This document shows, piece after piece, positions 45,990 through 57,475 of a stretch of DNA of 64,000 nucleotides. The notes below the pieces were generated by a model. The model ran no database searches. It saw only the letters and a list, made by a program, of their open reading frames with translations, and was not told the DNA's origin. The position numbers were made by a program, and so were the translations under genes. This DNA is from Hyposmocoma kahamanoa (Eukaryota; Arthropoda; Insecta; Lepidoptera; Cosmopterigidae), in the NCBI RefSeq assembly GCF_003589595.1, contig NW_020654810.1, forward strand, positions 6,395,791 to 6,459,790, read 5' to 3'. Positions within the stretch are counted from its first letter, which is position 1. Every line of letters begins with the position of its first letter.

Positions 45990-46315
45990 AGAGGTGTTTT
46001 TTTTTCTTTATACTATCAAATGACGGGACAAACAAGTCGTGCGCCTGACGGTAAGCTACACGCCTGTCCATAACAGTTACAATGCCACTCAGAGCTTTAA
46101 GTCGCAAATATCTGATGGGCACTGCCACTGCGCCAGTCATCCTGAGGCATAAGTTGAGAAGACCCATGTGCCTGTAATTTCACCAGTACCTTTACGCTTC
46201 AAAACCGGAACACAGTAATGCTGACATTACTGTATGGCGGTAGAAATAGGCAAGGTGGCAGTTCTTCCTTAGACGAACTGCTAAGGAAGAACTGCCTACT
46301 GCTACTAGCGGTTAT
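45990..46315 (-). repeat. R2 retroposon, inverted
   Basis: Reverse complement of the family unit: TTTTATACTATCAAATGACG, CAAGTCGTGCGCCTGACG, CTACACGCCTGTCC and TTCAAAACCGGAACACAG. Its far end contains a perfect short hairpin (see findings). Confidence 0.75.
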
Positions 46316-46499
46316 TATCTACTTTTATGTTTCACTTTTTTAAAGTTTAGACTACACTTCCTATATATTAGTACCTAGTTACGTATTACGCATTAGCATT
46401 ACCATACAAAGGGGGAACGCTGCCAGCATCTTGGGTACCTTGTCGCGGGGACCCTATTTTATTAATATAATTTAATTCTCGTCTTACCGTCTAGTACAC

Positions 46500-46590
46500 A
46501 ATAGCACATCGGACTACACACTTTTGTTCGAAAATCGTCTCCAGTGCAACGGACCAAGATACGTCAATATGTAGCTTGATATGCTGGTTT
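46500..46590 (+). repeat. R5 palindromic repeat
   Basis: AGCACATCGGACTACACACT, CGTCTCCAGTGCAACGGACC and GTAGCTTGATATGCTGG. Confidence 0.65.
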
Positions 46591-46719
46591 ATTGTACTTT
46601 ACCTGTATGAAAGTACCTAATGCATACAAAATAGTTCTTCTTCTTGTCGTGTAAGTATAAGATATGGCTGCCATCTGCCATCGTGCTGAAGGGAGTTGCC
46701 TATCGGCGATTTTTCGGAG

Positions 46720-47010
46720 CAGTAGAGCTCCTTGTGAAAGATTTCATCTAGGGACGTACTGCCACCTCTATCTATTTCTGCCGCCAAGCAGTAATGTCGG
46801 CATTACTCTGTTCCGGTTTTGAAGGGTAAGGGTGCTGGTGAAATTACAGGCACATGGCACTTGTCAACTTATATCTCAGAGTGACAGGCGCAGTGGCAGT
46901 GCGCTTCAGATCTTTACGATTTAAATCACTACAACTGTTATGGACAGGCGAGTAGCTTACCATCAGGCGCACGACTTGTTCATGCCGTCACTGGATATTA
47001 TAAAAAAAAC
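46720..47010 (+). repeat. R2 retroposon
   Basis: GCAGTAGAGCTCCTTGTGAA, GCCGCCAAGCAGTAATG, GTTCCGGTTTTGAAGGGTAA, CGACTTGTTCATGCCGTCAC and ATATTATAAAAAAAAC. Same strand as the fucosyltransferase genes. Confidence 0.8.
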
Positions 47011-47715
47011 ACTATTAAGGCTTTGTAGGGTCGGTGCCGTCACTTAAGTATCCACTAGTTGTCCTTAAGTACTACACGAATAGTGGATACCTAATTGAGG
47101 TAACCGACTGAAAGTTTTGCGGTGGCAACCCTTGGTTTCTAAGTACCGCTTGCGAAACTTGCAGTTTTCAGTTTGTCTCGTTGACGCCTCCGTTGACAAG
47201 CCCTCGTTGAAATTTTCTTCTTTTAAGCATATTTAGTACACAATTCAATTCAAATATTTTAATTAAATATTTTTAACATTTATACACAGCCGATCAGTCG
47301 ATAAAATGTTAAGAACTTGCTGAACACTATATAAATACGATAGTCGATAGAAAAACGGCAACCCGTGTTTCGTACACTATGTATAATAAACGTATAGATA
47401 GACCAAAAAAATACAATCCTTTGGTGCCAATGCAATATACACAGAGAGTGGCTATCATGGTAAACAGTTTATAATAATAATCCTTACTTAAAAAGTAAGT
47501 AATCGCGTAATCACTCACTCAATACATATGAAAATGTCCGAATTCACTCGCACACTGTCGTATGACAAAAATTCAGACAATTTTTTTCCAGTAAATTATA
47601 GACGATGTTTACTTGTAAATCGTGAAAAACTTGTTTTTAGGTCCAATAAACCCTTATAATAGAATTTTTTTTTTAAGCAGTTATATATTACAAAAAACAT
47701 TTCGATACCTCCAAA

Positions 47716-47894
47716 GAACACTACTCCAACGTTTTTTGTTTAGTTTTTTTCACAAAATTCGTTTTTTTTTCAGAGTTTGTTTCCTTATTTTTTTCTTTCA
47801 CAAAATTTGGGGAGCTAATATTAGTAAATAAATCCTTATGACAGTTTACAAAAATAACATAAAATGACCAAAAAATAAAGTTGGAGTAGTGTTC
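47716..47894. repeat. Short terminal-inverted-repeat element upstream of gene 6
   Basis: GAACACTACTCCAAC at 47716-47730 and its exact inverse GTTGGAGTAGTGTTC at 47880-47894 bound a T-rich 149-bp core. Likely a MITE. Confidence 0.6.
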
Positions 47895-48147
47895 ATTGCA
47901 GGTATCGATCTATTTATTTTGTACTTTAGAATACAAATAATTCGATTAACAGATTTCTCATTTATAATCTCTGAACACAGATAAAATACAGAATTACTTT
48001 TTTAACTAACAGACAGACTGACCGACGAAACATATTATTTAACTATTAAAACTATTTCAAACCAAAAATATCCATTGTCCAAAAATAAACCATTATCAAC
48101 AAAATTTTACCCATTATTGCGTCTTCTAATGGTCACAATTAATTAGG

Positions 48148-48154
48148 TATAAAT
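48148..48154 (+). promoter_or_regulatory. Possible TATA box, gene 6
   Basis: TATAAAT within GGTATAAATACTT, 109 bp upstream of the gene 6 ATG and after the MITE. Spacing is compatible with a short 5' UTR; no initiator was identified. Confidence 0.4.
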
Positions 48155-48256
48155 ACTTGAGTTAACAAAACAGATCTATTAAAGGTAATTAAGAAATTAG
48201 TAAAATTTAAAAGTGCTCGTTAAAATATAGTAAATCAGAACCTATACGATTAAATT

Positions 48257-50951
48257 ATGTTCAAAATAAAAGAAATAGAAATCAGACTTACTCATATTAT
48301 TACAGTAATACTATTCATAGTACTCAGTACATTACATATTGATGGATATAATGTAAAGAGGAAGAAATTTATTTACATTCTTTTATGGACACCTGAACAC
48401 CTCGAGCCATTTAATTTCATTGACATGGGGCAGAAAGCCTTCAAAGACTGTTACTTCAAAAATTGTTTTTTAACAGGTAACCATAGTTATTTCAAGAACA
48501 TAACAAGTTTTGATGTTTTGATGTTCAATGTCGTAAATATAGATGTTTACACCAGTGCGTTAACGTTACCTCCGGTCAGAATTCCAAAGCAAAAATACTG
48601 TATGTACGGCGTGGAGCCCGCGGGCTACCATATAATATCAGCTATATGGAATGGATTTTTTAACTTTACCTTCACATATAAGCTTTCATCACAGGTAACA
48701 ATACCCTATATTGTAGTACAGGACGAACACAATAACGTGATTGGACCTAAAATTGACATGCAATGGATGGCGTTGGACGAAATGAATGAAACAAGCGATT
48801 ACGTCAAAAGTAAACTGCAGAACAAGCACATTGCAGCAGCGTGGATCACGTCCCATTGCGACACACCGTGGCGTCGTTTGTATGCCAAAAGTTTGCAAAA
48901 AGAATTGGCTCGATACGGACATAGTTTAGATATTTTTGGGGCATGCGGTACAAAGCAGTGTCCCCAGGGTGCATATGGGATATGCGGTAACCCGGGCAAT
49001 ATTAAGTGTCCTAGGACTGAAAGGATGGATGAATGCCTTGCTATTATAGAATCAGATTATTATTTTTATTTGTCATTTGAAAATTCGTTTGGTGACGACT
49101 ACGTTACTGAAAAGCTTTTGCATGGCTTACAACACTTTGCAGTGCCCATTGTTCTTGGTAGAGCTGATTATAGCAGGTACGTGTTTATTGTAGTACTTTT
49201 CTTAAATTATCTAATAAACACTAATAACTGCCTCTGTGGCCGAACGGTTACCATGCCGAACTGCCACGCAGAGGTCCCAGGTTCGATTCCCGGGCCGGGA
49301 GAAACGTTTGTATGGCCTACAATTATTTCTCTCGTGAGTTTGGGTGTAATTTGTGGTTGTCTATATGTGTGTCCATGGCACCCGCGACACAGGGTTTACC
49401 TAGTGCGGGGCTATGTTGAGTGTGCGCGTTAAACAATGATATAAGTCAAAATGTAGTTAGTTGTGGCATAACACGTCTACTTATCTTCTTAAGTTACCGA
49501 GTACTTATAATTTTAAGTGTATTACACTTAAGACATGAACTCAACTCTTCTGTTGAGATCAACAAACGAGAGAACATCGACCTTACTCATTGCTTCAGTC
49601 TTCTGTCACTAAGTCTTCTTCAGACACGAATTCATTAGTTATAAACGTTACGAATCGGCACTATCGCCATGATGCTGTTTTTTATTTATTTTATTGTGTA
49701 GAAAGTCGAATTCAATTTCCTTACTCAGGTTATCATACTACCTACAGGGGATTTCTTAGTTGAGGACCAGGCCATTGGTAACGTTTGGTACTTTATTTTA
49801 TTTAAAATCACTAATAATAAGAACGGGTGCAACAGAATCTACTTAAGTCTACTGGTGAAATTACGGATACATAGGACTTGTCAGCTTGTCTCGGGGTGAC
49901 AGGCGCGGTGGCGATGCCCCTCAGATCTTTGCGATTTAAAGCTCTGAGTGGCATTGCAACTGTTATGTACAGGCGTGTAGCTTACTACCAGGCGCACGAC
50001 TTGTTCGTCCTGTTACTTAATATTATATAAAAAAATAGTTATAAATATGAGTGCTTTGTTAATTTCTAGTTCAGTTTAACACACGCCCTTAAGAGTAATT
50101 GAAGAGAAAAATAACTCTGTTGTTCCTCCAATAAATTTTGTTAGGTACACGATTGAAATGACGGACTTTTTCACCATGTGTGTTTTTAAGTGTATTGCAC
50201 ATGTCAATTTTATGTAAGGTTTTCATTCGTATTTTTTTCTTTAAATTTTAACATTTGCATTAAAATATTCAGAAATTACGTGCCCAAACGGTTATAACTA
50301 AATAATAAATCGCATGATGAAGTTACATCACGCATCACAACTTTTCAGAAAACCTTCAAAGATTCTGTGAACGAAATTAGTCGAAATTTTTTTTATTTTA
50401 AATAGGAAAGACATAAAATGCCATATATGCATAATTTGTTTCATGTAGTTCGTATTATTTTTATAACTGTCATGTGACAAAATTACCAAGGGCATGAAAT
50501 AAATAAGTAACCCATGCTGACGCAGCGATTAAAATGTCACAGATTTTACAGTGTTACTTATATGATATTTTTAAAAATCTGTTTTAATAAAGTACCTTTT
50601 TGATCTTACAGATTTATGCCTAATGGTATTTACTTGGATTCCAACAGTTTATCACCGGACAAAATGGCAGAAACAATGAACGAATTGATAAGCGATATTT
50701 ATATGTATTATGACTTCTTCAAATGGCATGACCATTATAGTTTTTCCTTTGCTGGTGAAACTCGTTACAGTAAAGAAATGTGCAGGCTCTGCGCTTATCT
50801 TAATAACAATATGGACACAGTAAACGTTTTAGAAAATGTTGCTCAATGGTGGAACGAAGAATGGCCTCCCTGGCCAGAGGAGACTATTGATAACCAAAAT
50901 GGTGTGGAGATGTTTCTTACAAATGTGTTAAACGTTTTGGATCCGGATTAA
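48257..50951 (+). CDS. Alpha-1,3-fucosyltransferase C-like, gene 6 (GT10), with internal insert
   Basis: Exon 1 48257-49176 (920 bp, the longest; donor GTACGT), intron 1435 bp, exon 2 50612-50951 (acceptor CTTACAG); 419 aa. Anchor at about 13-30. FNFIDMGQKAF groups it with genes 1, 4 and 5, but the loop is different (VNIDVYTSALTLPPVRIPKQ) and has lost the NRS sequon shared by the others. Catalytic blocks: AAWITSHCDTPWRRLYAKSL, SDYYFYLSFENSFGDDYVTE, VPIVLGRADYSR. An extra roughly 16 residues lie between two CG...CP units (CGTKQCP and CGNPGNIKCP). Exon 2: FMPNGIYLDSNSLSPDKMAE, KWHDHYSFSFAGE, WPPWPEE, ending VLDPD. The intron contains a SINE 50 bp after the donor and an R2 copy. Confidence 0.92.
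49227..49433 (+). repeat. tRNA-derived SINE, copy 3, in gene 6 intron
   Basis: CTGCCTCTGTGGCCGAACGG, B box GGTTCGATTCC and body through GTGCGGGGCTATGTTGAGTG. Sense to the gene. Because it sits directly after the donor, the unspliced reading frame runs through it, producing a spurious 391-codon ORF. Confidence 0.9.
49845..50035 (+). repeat. R2 retroposon in gene 6 intron
   Basis: CTGGTGAAATTACGGATAC, GTGACAGGCGCGGTGGCG, GTACAGGCGTGTAGCTTACT, GCGCACGACTTGTTCGTCC and a final TATTATATAAAAAAAT. 5'-truncated. Confidence 0.7.
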
Positions 50952-51261
50952 AATGTGTTTAATTATTACTATTTTGAAATTTTAAAGAGTCTATCTATCA
51001 TCTATAAAAAAAGTGCTACAATGAACCTTGTTGTGTATATTCGAAGGATACGCAAGAAGCGGTTCGCTTCCACATTTATGTAGCGAACGGCTATGGAGTG
51101 GAATTCCTTGCCTACAGACTTGTTCCTTGAACGGCATAACTTGGACCTTTTCGAGGCGAGAGTGAATAGGTATTAGGTGTGCATGCTCCATCGTCGACTT
51201 AATCGTTACTTTCCATCAGGTGAGATGGAAGTCAAATGAGCATTTACTTTTAAATAAAAAA

Positions 51262-51342
51262 GAACTTACCATCAACCCATAGTCACGGATGGGGATCCGT
51301 GATACGGATCCCCATCCGTAACTATGGGTTGATGGTAAGTTC
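51262..51342. repeat. Near-perfect 39-bp hairpin
   Basis: Arms 51262-51300 and 51304-51342 are inverted copies with one mismatch and only a 3-nt loop (GAT). The sequence includes ACCATCAACCCATAGT and ACGGATGGGGATCCGT. It sits just before an R3-like repeat (51345-51550). Confidence 0.92.
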
Positions 51343-51344
51343 CC

Positions 51345-51550
51345 CTCTCAGCCTAAGATTTAGGCTATATTCCGCCATGTTGCTGACTCAATGCAGGTTG
51401 GGAACTTCACACGTTTTCCGAGGATTGTGTCTTGTGAACCATCTTCGACGTGCAGGTTTCATCACGATATTTTCCTTCACCGAAGAGCTAATGGTAAATT
51501 TCAAACTAAATTTTGCACATGGTGCGAGACCGGATACAAATGCACGGTAT
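51345..51550 (+). repeat. R3 interspersed repeat, copy
   Basis: CTCAATGCAGGTTGGGAACT, GTGCAGGTTTCATCACGATA, TTTTCCTTCACCGAAGAGCT and GGTAAATTTCAAACTAAATT. Non-coding; the minus-strand ORF over it begins with a FPQGSIFGPML-like piece (near 51650) that may be LINE-derived. Confidence 0.6.
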
Positions 51551-51908
51551 CTGCTTAAGACGTAGTATGTCAACGATTTTTCGAACAGAGCGAACCATGT
51601 AGAAATTAAAAACAAATAAGCAACAAAGCAGACCAACATAGGTCCAAATATTGAACCCTGTGGAAACCATTCATTCATACATGCCTTCCTACTATGGCAG
51701 TTTGTTAAGGTAAAGCTTTCGTATTCTACATTATGATTGTCGAGAGAAGATTAAAAATTACGGACAAGATTATGTATACGAATTTTATTATGACAGTATA
51801 AGGAGACCTATACGTGATCTAAGGGATACTTTGAACTTTCTTAGAAAACAGAAACTGCTTTTTGTAAAGTTTCTTAACGTCAATTGTAAAGCGAAATTTA
51901 GAATTGTT

Positions 51909-52045
51909 ATTGATACAAAGATCGTAAAAACACAAAGAAAAAATCCTTCGATCTCTCTGGACTGGATTGTAACCACGTTGAGGGAACATACACTGGTCCG
52001 TCCAGTCGGATCGTAAGAATTTTTCTTTGTGTTTGTTCGATTTTA
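51909..52045. repeat. Foldback related to element M2
   Basis: Left ATTGATACAAAGATCGTAAA with AAAAAATCCTTCGATC and right CGGATCGTAAGAATTTTTCT with TGTTCGATTTTATAATGA mirror each other and resemble the ends of 45376-45718. The core lacks the tRNA-like B box. Confidence 0.55.
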
Positions 52046-52889
52046 TAATGAGGAATTTTTACTAAAAATAGTTGAATATCGTGGTAGTAAAAAACATCAT
52101 AATATTCAATAAAAATATTGAAATTTAGAACGTTATTATAATGTCGAAATTGGTCCATTTAAATTTAAGAACTAATAATAACTAAATTAACTAAATTTAA
52201 GAACAACTTAAAAAATAACTAAATTTAAGAACATTCCTGAATAATAAAAATTCGGGTCTTTTTTTGTTTTAAATTCCAAAATAAAAACAATACAGCAAAT
52301 AGGGCGATTTGCTGTATTGTTCTTATTTTTGAATAATTAATTGTATTCTAATTATCATTTTACTGGGGCATTACGTGTATATTTCTTTTTTTTTTGCTTT
52401 TAACCGTTTATTTAATTTAACCGGTTATGGCAGAATATCAAAGAGGGCAATGTGCTTCAAACAAAGTCAGGCAGCCGTAACCATGGGATCTGTAAAGGGC
52501 CTGGAACATTGTTTTGTTTTAAAAAACAAATAATTAGATCCGAAAAATAGTTCCATTTTCAATGTATGTACTAATCTATAATAGTTTTCTGTAATATATT
52601 GATTTGTCAATTTGAATAATTATAATTTTAACTGTTCATATTCGAAATTCAATTGAAAAAAAGTTTATTTACAAAGCAGCAAAACATTTCTTTAAATTTA
52701 AGTACGACGTACGTGTCTATCTGTTCTTAATGTGAAACTGGATCTCAGGTTCGTCACCATATCGTTACTAAATTCATGTATGTCTATAAAGTCCCGAAAC
52801 GATTCAACTTAATAAGTTGGTAAAAATGTAATACTGGCTTTACAATGTGAAAACGTTACCCGACTACTTACTTCGTACGATACCAATAG

Positions 52890-53340
52890 CATCTTTTTTG
52901 TGATGTCAAGTAACTGGAAAACCAGTCTTGTGCCTTATAGTAAGCTACACGCCTACCCATAACAGTTGTAGTGTCACTCAGAGCTTTAAATCTCGAAGGT
53001 CCAACGAGTACTTTTTGAGTTGTCAAGCCCCATGTGCCTGTAATTACGTTAGCACTCTTAGGGTCGTATTCCAGAACTCTACTTAATACTCAAGTCAGGA
53101 CTTGAGTATTGCAGTGAGCACTGAAAATCATACTCAAGTCCTTGCCATTAGGGTAGTATTTCCAGTGCTTGAAATCATACTCAAGTCTGCTCAAATCCTG
53201 ACTTGAGCATTGAGTTCAGTTCTGGAATACGACCCTCACTCTTAAAAACTGGAACGCATTAATGCTCACATTACATTACTGCTCGACAGTACTACCCTTG
53301 ACGAACTTTTCATAATACACTCTACTACAAATGGATAAGC
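52890..53340 (-). repeat. R2 retroposon split by a MITE
   Basis: Inverted R2 sequence at 52890-53059 (CAAGTAACTGGAAAACCAG, TAAGCTACACGCCTACCC, GTGCCTGTAATTACGTTAG) resumes at 53237-53340 (AAAACTGGAACGCATTAATG, TGACGAACTTTTC). Removing the MITE and one copy of CACTCTTA restores a continuous R2 order. Confidence 0.75.
53060..53236. mobile_element. Foldback MITE, family M1, copy 2, with target duplication
   Basis: AGGGTCGTATTCCAGAACTC ... GTTCTGGAATACGACCCT, 177 bp, with the same inner CTCAAGTCAGGA / CTCAAATCCTGACTTGAG as copy 1. Flanked by CACTCTT(A) on both sides (53053-53060 and 53237-53244), a 7-8 bp target duplication that would fit hAT-like transposition. Confidence 0.85.
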
Positions 53341-53786
53341 TGCTGATAAGAGTGTGTTATACTCGTAAATATAGAACAATGAGTGTTATGTTTGTAGACA
53401 TTTTCCAATATCTAGGCAAGCATTTAAATTTTACACAATTACAGCTTTATATTCTTAAACAACTACATATGTTAGAGTATACTATTCTACGTTAGTAGCG
53501 TAAAAGTGAACTTAAAGGGCGTGTTTAACTCATACAAAATGTTTTAGCGTTCTTTATATTTAAGTATTTGTTTCTTTTAACAATTAAAAATTTCATTTAC
53601 AACAATACATAGACAGTGTGTTTATGTTTTCTATAACATATTTTTCTTCTTATTGTTTTAAATAACTATGTGTAAATAATTTAAGATATCCCTCAACACA
53701 ATATTTAATTTGAACCAATTTTACGACAAAAGTGTACATACAAATACATATCCAAAAAAAAGGTGTAAGTAAACAGACATTTAAAA

Positions 53787-55442
53787 ATGTTTGAAACTGC
53801 AGAAAAATCCACATTTACTAAAAAAATTGTAGCTATAATGTTCATATTCTTCAGTGCACTAATTATTGCTAGAGGTTCTAATAAAATGGAGAACATGCTT
53901 ATTTACATTCTCATATGGACACCAACAGTTTACGGACCTTTTGATGCCTTCTCCATGGGGCGGAAAGATTTTGAGAAATGCACATTTAACAACTGCTTTT
54001 TTACCGTAAATCGCAGCTATTTGAAAAACGTAGTGGAATTTGATGTCATTATGTTTAACATATGGCAAATTTCCGTTGAACACTTAACCAATGAAAGCGG
54101 TGTGGATGTACCTTTCAACCGATCTGAAACACAAAAGTATTGTTTGGTCGCTATAGAACCCGCGGCGTACCATCCGATTTTCGAAACGTGGAATGGGTTT
54201 TTTAATATGACATTCACATTCAAGCTCACATCAAATGTTTCAATTCCTTATGTTGTAGTACGGGATCAGAACGATGAAGTGATTGGACCTAAAGTTGATA
54301 TGAATTGGATGAAGTCGAGTGAAATGAATGAAACAAGCGATTATGTTAAAAATAAACTACAAAACAAGCATATTGCTGTAGCGTGGATCGTGTCTCACTG
54401 CGACACACCGTGGCGATTTTTTTATGCCCAACATTTGGAAAAAGAATTAGCTCATTATGGACACAAACTACATATTTTTGGGAAATGCGGTGCTATTCCG
54501 TGTCCCAAAGAAAGGAAAATGGAGGAATGTTTTGCTTCTATAGAATCAGATTACTATTTTTATTTATCATTTGAGAATTCATTCGGTGAAGACTATGTCA
54601 CTGAAAAGATTTTGAACGGTTTAGAACACTTTGCAGTGCCTGTGGTTTTTGGAAGTGCGAATTATAGCAGGTACGTGGTAAGCGTAGCGTAATAATCATC
54701 TTGAATTTAATTCAAAGGAAATAGGGAAGTAGTCATAAAACAGGTAAGCGTCCACAAACATTCAAAAGAAATTCGTTGAACGCGAGGCCGTTAAAAGAAA
54801 AATAACTTGAATTATCCTGCGCGTTTTTAAAAACTTAAAATATTTTTTTTAAACGTAACTTTACATATATTTAAAGTTATTTCAACTGACCATTTAGGTA
54901 AGTAACTAAATTAGTTAAAAAATTGTACATGACTTAAAATCTTTCATACATTCACAAGTAAACCCAAGGTGCCTAATAGGTGTTGTGTGAATGAATGCAG
55001 AAATTATGACCCTAATTCACAAGTAGATTGTATAAGGTTTTCAACGAATTGGAATAAAACGGTTATTGATTTTGGGTACGCTTTTAACTTTTGCAGGTTT
55101 ATGCCTGAAGGAATTTACCTGGATGCCAATGTGTTAGCACCGAATCAAATGGCGGAAAAAATGAACGAAATTATAAACGATAATAATAAATACTATGAAT
55201 TTTTCAGATGGCACGATCATTATAGTTTTCACTTGTCTAGTGAGGATCGGTATAGTACCGCAGTCTGTAATTTGTGTGCTTTTCTTAATAACAATAAAAA
55301 CAATACTAGCATTCTGGATAATATTGCTTTCTGGTGGAACGTAGAATGGCCTCCTTGGCCAGAGGAAATCGATGAACCAAATGAAGTGGAGCAGATTGTC
55401 AGAAACTTTTTAAATGTTTTGGATCCATCCTCGGATGATTGA
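53787..55442 (+). CDS. Alpha-1,3-fucosyltransferase C-like, gene 7 (GT10)
   Basis: Exon 1 53787-54670 (donor GTACGT), intron 426 bp (shortest), exon 2 55097-55442 (acceptor TTTTGCAG, G completing AGG arginine); 409 aa. Anchor at about 14-31. LIYILIWTPTVYGPFDAF, the long loop (WQISVEHLTNESGVDVPFNR), VAWIVSHCDTPWRFFYAQHL, CPKERKMEECFASIESDYYF, FENSFGEDYVTEK, VPVVFGSANYSR. Exon 2: FMPEGIYLDANVLAPNQMAE, RWHDHYSFHLSSED, CNLCAFLN, WPPWPEE, ending VLDPSSDD. The intron contains a THAP-like peptide remnant at 54969. The long ORF from 54969 through exon 2 is a reading-frame accident across the acceptor. Confidence 0.94.
54969..55045 (+). pseudogene. THAP-domain N-terminal remnant in gene 7 intron
   Basis: Reads (GTG)PNRCCVNECRNYDPNSQ then VDCIRFST. 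The MP-x-CC-x3-C start with a later FST/FxF position resembles the first half of a THAP zinc finger (C-x2-4-C...). The start codon has become GTG and nothing after about 55045 fits, so it is a dead fragment. Confidence 0.45.
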
Positions 55443-55505
55443 ACGTATCAAGCGCCCACAGTTCCTACGATCAGAATCCCATTTTTAACCTGGTATTCTC
55501 GTCAC

Positions 55506-55511
55506 AATAAA
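55506..55511 (+). terminator. Putative poly(A) signal, gene 7
   Basis: AATAAATAAAG 64 bp after the stop codon. Confidence 0.5.
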
Positions 55512-55671
55512 TAAAGATTTTTTATATCAGTGTGTTGAATTCTACTTTTTTTTTATAAACAAAGAAACCCTTTTATAGAGATTACAATATTTGTAAGTTT
55601 TAATACAATATCAAAAATCACAATATCCTCCTGAGACCCAGCAAACTACAATGGGAAAAGCAATTTCGTGG

Positions 55672-55938
55672 CTGTAGAACGTACTGTGAAAGAGTTTGTC
55701 CAAGGATGTACTGCCTTACCTATTTCTGCGAGCAATTACTGTGTTCCGGTTTTGAAGGGTGCTGGTGAAATTATAGGCATATGGGTATTTTCAACTTATG
55801 TTTCAGGGTGACGGGTGCAGTGGCAGTACCCCTCAGACCTTTGCGATGTAAAGCTCTGAACGGCACTGCAAATATGGTGGAGTCGCTTACCCTCTGGCGC
55901 ACGAATTGTTCATTCCGACAGTTGGTATCATAAAAAAA
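55672..55938 (+). repeat. R2 retroposon
   Basis: GTTCCGGTTTTGAAGGGTGC, GGTGCAGTGGCAGTACCC, GGCGCACGAATTGTTCATTC and GGTATCATAAAAAAAT. Confidence 0.75.
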
Positions 55939-55959
55939 TCTCTAAACGCCTTTAGTACA

Positions 55960-56045
55960 ATCAACAGCACACCAAGCTGTACACTTTTGTTTGAATATCG
56001 CCTTCAGTTCAACGGAACAAGATCCGTCAATATGTAGATGTCTGT
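55960..56045 (+). repeat. R5 palindromic repeat
   Basis: ACAGCACACCAAGCTGTACA, CGCCTTCAGTTCAACGGAAC and CCGTCAATATGTAG; the most diverged copy. Confidence 0.5.
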
Positions 56046-56142
56046 GCGTTAAAATGTATTAAATATAATAGTAACATGCTTCAGGCGCAACCAAGTATGC
56101 CCTCAGTTTAGTATGAAAAACAGGTTTTTGTAGATAATAATA

Positions 56143-56334
56143 ATAATTACGCACACACTCAACATAGCCCCGTACTAGATAAAAACCCTGCGTCGCATGC
56201 CATTGACACAGAAAACCACAAATTACACCCAAACTCACGAGAGAAATAAATGTAGGCCATACAAATATTTCTCCCGGCCCGGGAATTGACCCTGGGACCT
56301 CTGCGTGGTAACCGTTCGGCTACAGAGGCAGTTA
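56143..56334 (-). repeat. tRNA-derived SINE, copy 4, inverted
   Basis: Reverse complement carries ACTGCCTCTGTAGCCGAACGG, then CGCAGAGGTCCCAGGGTC (B box degraded) and GGGCCGGGAGAAATATTTG. Ends in an ATT-rich run at 56143. Confidence 0.85.
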
Positions 56335-57475
56335 ATACGAAGATTAGAAGTTAAGGTACTCTGTATTTTCATTTAGAATATAAACCATAAAATTTAAATT
56401 CGATATTTTCATTATAATGTACACTGGGTACTTACGTGATCATACATAGGAATAATATAATAATCCTGTCTGGATCAGATTCACTTCACATTGCGAAGAG
56501 GATATAGCAGATGAGGCTAGGCCCCTATCACGAGTTTATTGTGAAAGTTCTCGCTAGCAACCGCGTAAATTACTTCACGTTTTTGTCACTGTAATCTCAT
56601 GGTAGAGGCACAGTTCACCGTATATGCAGTTTCAGGCCTTATATGTTACACATCGAGCTATAGAAAAGACATTTGCCTGATTTCGGCTTTGTAGAGCGTC
56701 GTTTCTGTCACTCATACCTGTTTGACATTTTGTAGTTAATTTCTTTCTATCTAGTTAATTTGACAGTCATGTGGCGGAAATGGTGCTCTGTCTATCTAAA
56801 ACCGATAGTAGTCGATTATAACCGAGAGTCTTTTTTTAAAACTCGATGTGTAATATTTAATTTCACATTATCATACGCTAACGTCGCAAGACGATCGAGA
56901 CCGAATCTTCGGGTCGGGATGACTTAGCATTTCGAGGTTTGGATCTCGATGTTCGTTTTCGATAATACGTACACGTCTTTTACAATTACTATTACCTATG
57001 TAACTATTGAATATTTTACAATAATTCAACGTTCTTTGATTACTTTTTACTTATGAGTAGTACTACTCGTAATCAATTCATTGTCAACAGAAAGATAAGC
57101 CGGCTAGTACTTTTATTTTTAATAAAGTGGCAGTTCTGATAACTGTCACTCGTCTCCCATCGTCTCGTCTGCCACTGCCAGACGTCTTTATGTTGTTTCT
57201 TTTTGATTAGGTATACATTCTATTCATAACGCATTCATCAACGTAGTATTTGTATTAATTTGTGCAGCCTATATGCTAAGTGCACTCGCAGGTCTTTGGG
57301 CGCGCCACAGAACAATAAATACAATAGAAGAAGTTAGTTAGCGTCTGACGCGTGCCAACTATCGTATAGGTCTCGAAAGACCTATTTGAGCTCAGTTCGC
57401 AGTTTTGAGCCATTTTCGCTTTGTATGGTATGGTTGTGTCATTCTTTCGTGCAAATTCTCTAGAATCGTAGAAAA

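Noticed and set aside
48257..49432. A 391-codon single-exon version of gene 6
   Set aside because: The extra 80 residues come from intron and SINE sequence after a strong GTACGT donor; the matching exon 2 lies at 50612.
54969..55442. A 157-codon ORF that looks like a complete small protein ending in the fucosyltransferase C terminus
   Set aside because: It begins in gene 7's intron with a GTG and crosses a good acceptor (TTTTGCAG) into exon 2; the upstream part is a THAP-like remnant unrelated to the other exon 2s.
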